A stretch of 64,000 nucleotides of DNA, from positions 561,861,010 to 561,925,009 of the forward strand of contig NC_081413.1 in assembly GCF_030272615.1 (NCBI RefSeq), given 5' to 3'. Below, piece after piece: positions 36,536 to 47,763 of the stretch (position 1 is its first letter; each line of letters begins with the position of its first letter). Source of the DNA: Cryptomeria japonica (Eukaryota > Streptophyta > Pinopsida > Cupressales > Cupressaceae). The notes beneath the pieces were generated by a model. It was not told the DNA's origin. It searched no databases and saw nothing but the letters and a program-made list of their open reading frames with translations. The position numbers and the translations under genes were made by a program.

Positions 36536-37978
36536 GATCGATAAAAGGCCGAGGCCAAAGAATTTTATTAATTTAAAAATAGATAGATTTACATTTACAC
36601 CTCCATTCGGTGTGGGCACCAGCAGGAAAGAATGGAGGGAAGAAAACCTCCGGTCTAGCCCAGATCCCTCAAAGATCAGAAAAAAAATTAAGAATGCGAT
36701 ACAAAATGGAGATACAAGATCAGAAAGGAAACATGTCCAAAATAATGAAGATTGTATGTAGAAATCCTCTATGTAAAGTTGAGCAGCAGATTACCCATCT
36801 CTTGGGGTGATGCTCCCATTTATGGGCGACAGTTCTTGCTATTCCTGAAACACAAGGTTAAGCTTGCTCTGCTCCTTATCCTGCACAAAATCTTGAGAAA
36901 ACCTCTCACCAGAATGTTAGGAAAAGGAAAACCGAACAGGTCAACTTATACAATATATCATACCTGCCTGGATGGTCACCTTGTTAGGATACACAGCTCA
37001 AAATATTAGTCTCAAAAAATCTCCAGAAACATAATGCGAGAGTGGTTACCCGTCGAAGAGCATAAACTCAATAAATATTAACGAGGCAAATTCCATAAAT
37101 ATTCCTCCAAAGAGATCGCGAGGAGCTACCATCTTAAAGAATATGGTTCGAGAGCCTTCCAGGCCCTAATTGAGTGTCATGGGAAAGCTTTAAGTGAGAT
37201 AAAATTTTATCAGGTTGACCCTTAATCTAATAATATGATGTTGGAGATTACTGGGAAGAAAGAGGAAAATTAACATGTGCATCTGAGACTGATTTAACTT
37301 AAAATTGAGAGAACGGGCAAGAGAATAGGAAACTATATATGAATATGAATATATAGATGTGAGTCTAAACAAAATCCTAATATATAATGTGAATGATGAT
37401 AAATATATATTTATTGCGACCATGGGGGGCCTAGAAAGCCTGAAGGTGGCTGGGGCCGATCATACATAGGGAAGAGGATGACGCACATCATATACACAGC
37501 TTAACAAAATTACAAAGCTAAGTTAAAGCAACCTAGAGACATTAAATCCTGAAAGCTTCTTAAGAACAAAACAAGAGACAAAACATCAAGAATATAGGGG
37601 ACCAAAAAGGTAAAATAGAGATGAGGATAGCTAGGTAAGTGTTAGTCCTAAAAGAAGGCAATATCTACATAAATAATAATACCTATATATCCATGATCAC
37701 ATATATCTAGGAGCGAGATATGCCAGCACGTTTATATACCTATGCTCATTAATGTAAGGTATTGCCTCCTTCTAGTCTTAAAGCTTATCCTAGCAGAGTG
37801 GCAAGACTAAAAAAGCTAAATTTAGGGGTTTAAAGGAAGATAAGTGATGCCACCTGTTGAGCATCAAATTTGAATGATTATCTGTAGAGTTAAAATATAA
37901 AAGCCCCCTATTGTTAAAAGAAATCATCATTTTCATTAATACCATGGTAGTCCACAAGTCAACAAGTGGGTGTAATAG
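36536..37978 (-). other. LINE 3' region between array and poly(A)
   Basis: Sequence between the tandem array and the poly(A) tail, assigned to the LINE because it lies inside the target duplication. No domains are seen. A G-rich patch (GGGGGGCCTAGAAAGCC) is at about 37424-37440. Small plus-strand frames at 36534-37009 run antisense to the element and have no family features. Confidence 0.65.
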
Positions 37979-40534
37979 CATCCTATTAAGATATCCAGGT
38001 TTAGATAATATCGATGAGACCCAACGATGTCTCATCGATATAGAAGGGCCATCAAAGAAAGGAAGTGTCGATGAACTTCAGAAAAGACTCATCGAAGACA
38101 GTAATTCCATCGACAAAAGATATCGAGGAAAGCGAAAATGGTTTCCATCGACAGGAAAAGGTCTTTGAGGAGATAATATCATCGATGCAACATAAAAAGG
38201 ACTCACCGAAAGGAATGATCTCATTGAAAGAATAATGTCGATCAGACAAAAGGAAGCTACATCGATAAAAGATATCGATGAGGAAATAGGTTTCGAGGAA
38301 GCTAAAGGGCATGCCTTCGATACACATAGTTTCACTGATGCGACTTTATTAGTGGAAGATGATAAGGGAGGATAAAGAAAGGCTTTGGTGAGACAACTGA
38401 TCCATTCACCGACAGGGCATAATGATTTCGATGGAAGAAGTGTTTCGGTGGAAAAATAAAGGAGGTCACCGAAGCCTGAGGTTTCTTCGATATAAAAACC
38501 CAATGGATATCAGATAGGTATCAGTGAGGAAACAACCAAGCATCTTATTAAGATATTCGGGTTCAAATAATATCGATGAGACCCAATGATGTCTCATCGA
38601 TATAGAAGGGCCATCAAAGAAAGGAAGTGCCAATGAACTTCAAAAAAGACTCATCGAAGACTGTAATTCCATCGACAAAAGATAACGAGGAAAGCAGAGA
38701 TGGTTTTCATTGACGGGAAAAGGTCTTCGAGGAGATAATACCATCGGTGCAACATAACTCATCGAAAGGAATGTTCTCATCGAAAGAATAATGTCGATCA
38801 AACAAAAGGAAGCTACATCGATAAAAGATATCGACGAGGAAATAGGTTTCGAGGAAGCTAAAAGGCATGCCTCCGATATGCATGGTTTCACCGATGCGAC
38901 TTTATCGGTGGAAGATGATAAGGGAGGATAAAGAAAGGCTTCGGTGAGACAATAGATCCATTCACCGACAAGGCATGATGATTTCGATGGAAGAAGTGTT
39001 TTGGTGGAAAAATAAAGGAGGTCACTAAAGCCCGAGGTTTCTTCGACATAAAAACTGAATGGATATCAGATAGGTATTGGTGAGGAAACGACCATAGTGA
39101 CCGAATACAAAAATTCCATCGACAAAAGATATCGAGGAAAGTGGAGATGGTTTTCATTGACAAGAAAAGGTCTTCGAGGAGATAATACCATCGATGCAAC
39201 ATAACTCACCGAAAGGAATGTTCTCATCGAAAGAATAATGTCGATCAAACAAAAGGAAGATACATCGATAAAAGATATCGATGAGGAAATACGTTTTGAG
39301 GAAGCTAAAAGGCATGCCACCGATATGCATGGTTTCACCGATGTTTATCGATGGAAGATGATAAAGGAGGACAAAGAAAGGCTTCAGTGAGACAATAGAT
39401 CCATTCATCAATAGGGCATGATGATTTTGATGGAAGAAGTGTTTCAGTGGAAAAATAAAGGAGGTCACCGAAGCTCGAGGTTTCTTCGACATAAAAACCC
39501 AATGGATATCAGATAGGTATTGGTGAGGAAACAACCATAGTGACCGAAGATAGTAATTCCATCGACAAAAGATATCAAGGAAAGTGGAGATGGGTTTCAT
39601 CGACGGGAAAATGTCTTCAAGGAGATAATACCATCGGTGCAACATAACTCACTGAAAGGAATGTTCTCATCCAAAGAATAATGTCGATTAGACAAAAGGA
39701 AGCTACATCGATAAAAGATATCAATGAGGAAATAGGTTTCGAGGAAGCTAAAAGGCATGCCTCTGATACACATGGTTTCACCGATGCGACTTTATTGGTG
39801 GAAGATGATAAGGGAGGATAAAGAAAGGCTTCGGTGAGATAATAGATCCATTCACCAATAGGGCATGATGATTTCAATGGAAGAAGTGTTTCAGTGGAAA
39901 AATAAAGGAGGTCATCAAAGCCTGAGGTTTCTTCGACATAAAAACCCAATGGATATCAGATAGGTATCGATGAGGAAACAACCAAACATCCTATTACAAT
40001 ATCCGGGTTCAAATAATATCGATGAGACCCAACGATGTCTCATCGATAGAGAAGGGCCATTGAAGAAAGGAAGTGTCGATGAACTTCAAAAAAGACTCAT
40101 TGAAGATAGTAATTCCATCGACAAAAGATATCGAGGAAAGCGGAGATGGTTTTCATTGACGAGAAAAGGTCTTCAAGGAGATAATACCATCGGTGCAACA
40201 TAACTCACAAAAAGGTCTCATTGAAAGAATAATGTCAATCAGACAAAAGGAAGCTACATCGATAAAATATATCGATGAGGAAATAGGTTTCGAGGAAGCT
40301 AAAAGGCATGCCTCTGATACGCATGGTTTCACCGATGTGACTTTATCGATGGAAGATGATAAGGGAGGATAAAGAAAGGCTTTAGTGAGACAATAGATCC
40401 ATTCATCGATAGGGCACAATGATTTCAATGGAAGAAGTGTTTTGGTGGAAAAATAAAGGAGGTCACCGAGGCCCGAGGTTTCTTCGACATAAAAACCCAA
40501 TGGATATCAGATAGGTATCAGTGAGGAAACAACC
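37979..40534. repeat. Five-unit tandem array rich in inverted repeats
   Basis: Units: 37979-38540 (562 bp), 38541-39094 (554), 39095-39537 (443), 39538-39986 (449) and 39987-40534 (548). Units 3 and 4 lack the first 110 bp or so. The sequence is dominated by variants of TCATCGAT, CACCGA and CGAGGA and is much richer in CG dinucleotides than the surrounding DNA. Many short perfect inverted repeats occur, including a 13-bp-arm hairpin in the long units, CACCGAT/ATCGGTG with an 8-base loop, CATCGATA/TATCGATG with a 5-base loop, and TCGATGA/TCATCGA. Stop codons are scarce on the minus strand, so frames of 83-163 codons appear in all units. I do not regard these as shown to be genes. Confidence 0.9.
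38008..38041. repeat. 13-bp-arm hairpin in array unit 1
   Basis: ATATCGATGAGAC (38008-38020) and its exact complement (38029-38041) are separated by an 8-base loop. The same structure occurs in unit 2 (38570-38603) and, with 12-bp arms, in unit 5 (40016-40048). Units 3 and 4 have lost the portion that carries it. Confidence 0.9.
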
Positions 40535-40535
40535 A

Positions 40536-40573
40536 TAGTTAGGCTCAATCTGACCATGGATTGAGCCTAACTA
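40536..40573. repeat. 15-bp-arm perfect hairpin at the array edge
   Basis: TAGTTAGGCTCAATC (40536-40550) and its exact reverse complement (40559-40573) flank an 8-base loop. It lies one or two bases outside the last array unit, on the side nearest the RNase H domain. Its sequence differs from the array hairpins but its loop length is the same. Confidence 0.9.
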
Positions 40574-40775
40574 CCTGAGTTAAAGTCTGGGACAACAGAT
40601 ATATGGGCATATTTAAACTGAATGTTTGTCTAAGTATCTATACGGAAATACAGGGGGCAGGAAGAGGAATAAATAAGGGGGTTAAAACAGAGTCTGGGCA
40701 AGAGAAACATAAGGGGATGAAAGGAGAAACATGCTAACAACCACTTAGGACATGAAAAAAAAAGAGGGGGTTGCC

Positions 40776-43700
40776 TTAAGGTGGCACCGACAGGAGATTG
40801 ATGTCATTGGCTCCCAAGTTGGCCAACTCATCCGCTCTTTTATTGCCCTCCCTATAAATATGATTGACTGTGAACCTGTCAAAATTTCTGCATAAGTCAA
40901 GAGCTTTTGACAGCAAAGTATTTAGTCTCCAATTAGGCATACTACCTTTCCTTAAAGCATTGACAATTATAGTTGAATCTCCTTCAATTTCCAAGTTCTT
41001 AACTCCAAGTTTCCTACATAAATGCAGACCCTCCACCAGGGCCATAAGTTTCGCCCAATTGTTGGTGTTGATGCCACCCGGAGAGGAAAGGGTTGCTAGT
41101 TCCTTGCCTTCCCAATTATGAAGAACACAACCTATCCCTGCTTGCCCTAGGTTGCCATAGGATGCCCCATCAAAGTTTAGCTTCACCCAACCTTAGCTTC
41201 ACCCAACCTTCGCCTAGGGGCAGCCATCTGCATGCATCCCTTGATCGAAGACTTGCAATAGGACCATCTCCTACAAAGGGAGGAAAGGATAAGCCTTCCC
41301 AATGTTTTATCATTTTTTCATCCCAATAAGTGATAGAGGCATTCTTCAATGTGCCTGATGACAGTCGGTTGTTCATGAGCTCAGTGATAGCTGACTCTAT
41401 CATGTTAATGATCTTGGGAACCTCTAGTTTTCCATTCTTAAAGAGACGTCTATTTCTCTCCTTCCATAGTTCCCCCATAATGGAAGAATGAAGAGTTGTC
41501 CATAAACCTTCAAAGAGACAACCACGCCTGAGGAGAGGCCATGCCTTGAGCATTCCAAAGATCATGTGGGGGAAGGCCGCAAACCATTCAAGTTTGTTGG
41601 TGAACCAGATCCAACATTTGTGAGCAAAGGGGCAGTTAAGGAGGATATGATTGGTGTCTTCCTTGTCTACCTCGCAAAGAGGACATCTACTAGGCCCTCA
41701 TACCCCATTCTTTTGAATTTGTCCATAGTTAGGAGCTTGTTCTGAACCACAAGCTAGGAGAAGATACCTGCCTTAGGCAGACAATATTTATCCTAGGAAA
41801 GTTTCAAGGGAAGCTCAATCATAGGTCTTAAAAATGATTTGGAGATGAGAGAGTACCCATCCTTGGAGTTGTATTCTCCTCTTAGGGAGCCATCCCAGAC
41901 GAGCTTGTCCTCATTTTGACCTAAGGCAATGTTCCTTGATTTAAGAATTGCCATAATTTTTTGTTTATCCCTTACCGGGATATCCTCATCTTCCTTCTCG
42001 ATCCACTACCAACTAGCCCCATCCTCTTAGGGGGAGATATAGCTGTTTAACAGGGGATCTCTATGAGATTCAAGAAGGATACAAGTAGCACCAAAGTCAT
42101 GGATATTATCAATAGCCTTATATCCACCCTATGAATCCGACCAGAAAAGAGATTTATCCCCGAACCCCAAATTCCAAGTAAGTCTATCAGAGATAATCCT
42201 CCTGCAGTCTAACATAAAATTCCATAGGCATGACCCTCTGGGAGGGTTTGTTTCTTTGAAGAATTGGATAGAATTCCCTCCATTAAGGTATTTTTGATGC
42301 AGAAAGCGAGCCCATTTGAGGTGGGGGGTTCTAAACATCCTCTAGACCAACTTGGCACCCAAGGATTTGCCCTGATCACGAAGGTTTTTAATGCTAAATC
42401 CTCCTTCTTCTTTAGGTTTGCATATCTTGTCCCAGGATATGAGTGATATTTTACGATTGTCATTAGCACCTTGCCAAAAGAAAGTCCTGAGATGCTTGTT
42501 GAGCTCTGCAAGTTTAGAAGAAGATAAATGTTGACAGGAGAGTTGGTAAATGGGCATAGCTGACAAGACCGATGTAGCCAAGATTGCTCTACCTGCAGAT
42601 GAGAGCCATTTTCCTTTCCAAGTGTTAATCCTAGACTTGATTTTATCCACCACGTTGTCCCATAATTTTGAGGGTCTTCTACCCTTGTCAAGGGGAATGC
42701 CTAGGTATTTGCAAGGAAGAGTTCCTTCACTATTCTCCAGGATATTGCTGATCACTTTTCCTAAGGAGGGGTCTATGTTGAACATGAAAACTGTAGACTT
42801 GGGTAGATTCACCTCTTGACTTGAGGCTAGCATATAGGAATTAAGGATGTCTTTGAAGGCGCTCACTTCCCTTACACTTTCTTGCCCAAAAAGCATCGTG
42901 TCGTCGACAAATTACTGGTGGGTGAAGGGAGGGAGGCCGCTGGTAATGGGGATTCCTTGGATCCCACCTTCCTCTTTGGCCTTAGAGATGGATCTACCTA
43001 GGGCTTCAGCCATGATGATGAAGAGGAAGGGGGACATAGGATCTCCTTGCCTGAGCCCTCTTGAGCTACTGAAGAAACCTTTCGGAGAACCATTAACCAA
43101 GACTGAGAATTTGGGGGTGGATATACATTCAAAGATTAGGTTGATCCAGGATTTGGAAAATCCAAAGGCCTCCAAGCATTTGCATAGGAAGCACCAATCA
43201 ACTTTGTCGTAAGCTTTGCGTATGTCTAATTTGACTAGCATACTTGGGGCCCTATTGAGCTGGACCGAATGAATGGCCTCTTGGGCTATAATAACCCCAT
43301 CATAGATTGATCTATCTGCTATGAAGCCGGTTTGTTCTTCACTAATGATAATGGGGAGAAGATTCTAGAGTCTGGCTACTAGGGTTTTGGTTCAGAGTTT
43401 GTACAGAGTGTTGCAAAGGGCTATTGGTCTGAAGTCATTAAAGCTTTCAGTATTCTCTTTTTTGGGGATGAGAGCTAAGAAGGTATTGTTGATTTCTTTG
43501 AGAATCTTACCAGAGTTCCTAATACCTTCTAAGGCGTCTGTCATCTTTGTCCCCATAAAACCCCAACATTTTTGGAAAAAGCTAGTGGGGAAGCCATCCG
43601 GGCCCGGGGCCTTGTTGGGATTCATCTTCATAAGGACAGATTAAACCTCCTCCTTAGAGAATTTCTTTGACATGATTTTGTTGTGGTCATCATTAATGAG

Positions 43701-44989
43701 TTTTGGAAGATTCTTGATAATATTGAGTTGTCCCCTGAGGTTGGAGCCTTCAATATTGTTTAAGATTTTATCAAAAAACCTTGCTGCCTCGGAGGCAACA
43801 TCATCCAGTTTAGACAGGATGGAACCCTAGCAATTCTTAATTTTAGAAATTCGATTGACCCATCGCCTCTGCTTAGTACTATTGTGGAAAAACTTAGTAT
43901 TTCGGTCCCCATCACTCAACCAAGTCCCCCTCAAATTTTGTTTCCAAAAGATCTTTTCATTTGAGAGTGTCTTTTCATATTTAGAGAGTAAAGCATTTTC
44001 TTTGAGGAAGAGATGTTCATCCATCCCCTTCTCAAGAACCTCAATGTTAACATTCTTAAGATCATTTTCTATTAGGAGTTTTTATCGAAAATATTTCCAA
44101 AATTAGTCTTGTTCCATTCTAAGAGCTTCCTTTTGATAAGCTTTAACTTGCTTGTGATAATAAACATCTTCGAACCAGAGAAAACAAAGCTTCTCCACCA
44201 GTTCTCAATTAAGTTTAAAAAGTTATCATCTCTTAACCACATGCTCTCAAATTTGAAGGGACAGTTTTTAGGGGAGTGGTCAGATAATAAGATTAGTTGG
44301 AGTGGGAAATGGTTAGATCCTGCTAAAGGGAGGGGTTCTGCATTCAGGGTAAAGTTAAGCTTCGAGAGCTCTCCATGGATAAAGAACCTATCTAGTTTCT
44401 AAGCAATGTTACAGAAACCGAGCCTTCTGTTGTTCCAGGTGAAGGCATTATCTGTCGTCTGGATTTCCAACAGGGAGTTCCTATTGATCCAATGATTGAA
44501 ATCTACAGCCACTAGAGGAAGTTTGTTGCTACCTTCTCTTTTGTCAGCTACCTTAGTGATAGCATTGAAATCTCCCCCAATGATGCATACATCATTTGGG
44601 AAACTTCTGAGGAAATACTACAGTTCCACCCACACCCTAGCCTTGTCCCTATTTTGGATAGGACCCTAAACGTTAATCAATTTGAATCTTAGGTTATTTT
44701 TATAACTTACTACTTCTCCTCCCATCCAATTTTGCTTAATCTCTAAAGGTATAAACAAGATGAATCTAGAGTCCCAAATGATGGCTAAGCCCCCTGAGGC
44801 CCCTATAGCAGGGGAATTCTTTAGCTGTCTAACACCTAGTTTTTTCTCAAAAAGGGCTATCTCAGAGGAGTTCATTTTGGTTTCTTGGATTAACATTATA
44901 TCTGGTTTAGAATTAGAGATGCAGCACTTTAAGATGCATTGTTTGTTAGGGCCATTTAGACCCCTAACATTCCATGTTATGATTTTCAT
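40776..44989 (-). pseudogene. LINE ORF2: endonuclease, reverse transcriptase, RNase H
   Basis: The start at 44989 reads MKIITWNVRGLNG, the usual start of plant LINE ORF2. Endonuclease motifs: IQETKM and GGDFNAI, but the catalytic SDH box reads SNH (about 44310), so it should be inactive. RT: NKAPGPDGFP, DFRPIALCNTLYK, VKLDIRKAYDKVDW and RGLRQGDPMSPFLFI. The YADD-type box reads FVDD and follows a stop directly (near 42903). The thumb and zf-RVT regions are in broken frames. RNase H (41186-40776) is open and keeps its acidic residues (FDGAS, LVEGL, EGDST, RADELAN). Many in-frame stops occur, some at likely former Gln codons. A short duplication of about 17 bp lies before RNase H (41182-41214). 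Confidence 0.88.
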
Positions 44990-45009
44990 GGCTCTGTGGG
45001 GAGGAACTT

Positions 45010-46958
45010 CCCCTCCCCTACATTAAAAAGATTAGATATTTTAGACTGACCCCTTGCTTCTCCATCCTTTGATCTTAGTTTAGCAAGGGATCTCCTACCT
45101 CTTTTCTTACTGATTTTAGCACAGTCAGGAGAATCTTTACTTCTTTTAAAGTTGAGAATGCCTCAAGGGTTTGGGTTATCATTTTCTAAGTTGTCTAATG
45201 CTATAAAAAGTTCATTTGTTTCTAAGTTGACTCTGGCAACATCCATTAGATTTTTGACATAGAGATCCCTTTATCTTTCTAGCTCCTCATCATCACAAAT
45301 TTCATCAACCAATTGATCCATAAGGTCATTTACTACTTCTTCCCCTACAAATTTGGCAATGATGTTAACTTCCCTAGCAACTCGATCACTCTCAGATTCT
45401 GCAATTGAATCTGAAACAACCATCAAAGATGGAGGATGGACCTCTGACACCTCAAAGGTCTCCAATCTTGAGACTTGAGAGATTGGTTGACCCTACACGG
45501 GTGCCATTCTTGGATTCAGGGGAGGCCTATCCCTCTCTAATTACTCAGAGGAGGAGGTGGTTTCCATTAAAGGGGAAGACCTCGAAGGACTTAGCCTCTC
45601 TGGTGGGATGAGAGAGCTAGATGATGGCAAATTAGTCAGTTCGAGCTGCTCTTTTTGAGGGAGCACCTCACTGATTTCACCTTCTTCCAGGTCTCGATCC
45701 CAAAGTAATGAGTCAACTATAGGTGGATTAATAGTTGGAAATGGAGGAAGAGGTGGGTGAGATATCTTAACAGGGGAGCTGTGAGGACATAAGTCTGTGG
45801 TGAGATGATTAGTGTTGATATTAAACTTATAGCCTTCGAAGGTAAAACCCCTGCCTTCCACAAATCTAAATGGGGTGCCATTAGATTTGAGGACCGATTC
45901 CGAGAAAGGTTTCTCAGAGGGGATCTTCCTCGGCGAAGACTCTTCGAAAGAACCATTATAAAAGGGCAGTTCTAGGGTTAAGCATAAATTGTCGCATTTC
46001 AGTGTTATGGGCTCTAAAGATTTAATGTTAATATTCATATTAACAATCAAAAGTAGGTTAAAGAAGCTTAGGGATGATTTTTTAACTTCTACAAATTTGC
46101 CTATTTTGTTACCTATTATTCTTAAGAACTCATTATTTCGCAATTCTATAGAGAATTTATCAAGTGAAATTGCTTTGTTAACCATGCAGGAATTAAATTG
46201 AGATGGAAGAAAGAGGGGTTGCCATTCCCGACAATCAAACCCTAGACCTTTGAATGTTAATATGTCCCCGTTTAGCAAAGAATTTCTCAAACTCTGATTA
46301 CCACATTCAATAGCTAAGAAATTATCAAGAAGGATATCAATTTTTACCTAGTTATTGAGAGAAGCCGACACCCAATTAGCAATTTGATCAGACGGGATCC
46401 CCCAACCTTTCCACCGAGCAAAGATCATTCGGTCGTTGCAATGCATTTGATACCTGATCTTAGTATGGGTATCAATTTTAATGACCAGCCCATTAGGATT
46501 AGCTGGAGGATTTGACGGTGAATTCGGCTTAGGATGCTTAGCCTCCTTTAAATTGTGATTATTAATGAAAGAGTGACGGTCTAGGGATACCATTTTATTT
46601 GATAATTTACCCGAGGACCTTCGAGGAGGAAAAATATGGTGAGCAGAGGAAATCTTTGACTGGTTAGGTTTTACAAAACCCTCCTCCTGACAATGATTGG
46701 GATTCTGCTTGAGGTAGTTTGGTTTCCCTAATGCTCTATTGTTTCTATAGCTCACCAAATGCAAATCCCAATCCCAGCCCTTGCAAAGAGGAGGAGGAGC
46801 CCTAACCGTATCAACTAGAAAATATTTAGTTTTTGCAAAGAAGGCTTCTTGATCGCGGGTCTATGATATAACCTTGCCAGGTTCCTCAGTCCCAGAGATA
46901 TTAGCCAAAACAGCGAACCAATTTACAAAGCCTCTGTTAATTCCTTACTACAGGTAAG
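45010..46958 (-). pseudogene. LINE ORF1 (DUF4283-like RNA-binding protein), broken
   Basis: A long minus-strand frame upstream of ORF2 with several stops. The open pieces include 46764-46348 and 46290-45541, and the frame can be followed upstream to about 46958 (FVNWFAVLANISG). The middle part (ARWKGWGIPSDQIANWVSAS, then IIGNKIGKFVEV) resembles the DUF4283 domain of plant LINE ORF1. The C-terminal part is Ser/Pro- and acid-rich, and ends with a basic KKRGRRSLAKLRSKDG followed by a SNLFNVGEG tail, just before ORF2. No CCHC knuckle was found. The start codon is uncertain, since no well-placed ATG remains. Confidence 0.75.
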
Positions 46959-47038
46959 AATGCTCGAAAAAGGGTGTCGATGCAATGCATCAATTTTTCA
47001 TTCGCAGAGACATTTTTTCGCAGAGAACCATAGTAATA

Positions 47039-47051
47039 TTAAATAAAAGCC
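47039..47051. repeat. Target-site duplication of the LINE, right copy
   Basis: Identical 13-mer to 36510-36522, at the LINE's 5' end. Confidence 0.85.
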
Positions 47052-47308
47052 TTATTATTTGGAAGGGATCACTCCTATTATTTTTGCATAATTTGATGAC
47101 TGCTTCTTTCCAATTCAATGACCCTTCTTCCACCTTGGCAACAATAGTTTCAAACAAGTTTTAGGGTGTTGTTTTGTTTTGGTTGGACTACAATTCTCTT
47201 TTATTTTGATTTTTATTAATAGTATTATTCTTATTACTCAATATTAATTTGTAAATTAGATGCAATTTTAAAATTTAATTTAAAAGAGGGTGTTAGGAAA
47301 ATCTAAAG
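47052..47308. repeat. Dispersed repeat F, copy 2
   Basis: The portion 47086-47308 aligns with 23472-23691. It ends TTTAAAAGAGGG then TGTTAGGAAAATC, looking like a polypurine tract followed by an LTR start. The LINE inserted into this repeat or just at its left side. Confidence 0.55.
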
Positions 47309-47309
47309 T

Positions 47310-47310
47310 A

Positions 47311-47341
<31 letters not shown>

Positions 47342-47351
47342 TATACATATG

Positions 47352-47400
<49 letters not shown>

Positions 47401-47763
47401 GTATGTATATGTATATGTGTATATATATGTATATGTATATGTATATATATGTATATATATACATTATAGATATACATATGTGTATACATATATAGATATA
47501 TGTATGTATATACAATATATATACTTATACATATATACGTATATATGTATATGTATATAAATACATATACATATACATACATACATACATGCATACATAC
47601 ATACATATACATATATGTATATGTATATATATGTGAGTGTGTATATATATGTATATATGCATATATGTATATATATGTATATATATACATATCTATACAT
47701 ATATACATATATACATATATATACATATATACATATATTTTTATGTATGTATGTATGTATGTA
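47310..47763. repeat. TA/TG microsatellite, left half
   Basis: About 450 bp of interrupted TATG, TATA and TACA tracts. It abuts the left LTR of element D. The similar tract at 62655-62897 on the other side of D suggests one microsatellite split by the insertion. Frames read across it are low-complexity artefacts. Confidence 0.9.

Larger units (their letters stand above)
36523..47038 (-). mobile_element. L1-type LINE of 10.5 kb with tandem array in its 3' region
   Basis: The minus strand carries, in order, a short 5' UTR, ORF1 (from about 46958), ORF2 (endonuclease, RT, RNase H; 44989-40776), a 4.2-kb 3' region and a poly(A) tail (36535-36526). The 3' terminus reads GGCCTCGGCCTTTTATCGAT before the A-run, as in other plant L1 elements. 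Perfect 13-bp duplications flank the whole unit, so the ORFs, the 3' region and its tandem repeats arrived as one insertion or the repeats expanded in place afterwards. Plant L1 elements are usually about 6-7 kb; the excess is the 3' region. Stops and substitutions show that it is inactive. Confidence 0.88.

Noticed and set aside
37979-40534. Possible CRISPR array
   Set aside because: Units are about 440-560 bp, with no short direct repeats separated by unique spacers, and the setting is a plant LINE.
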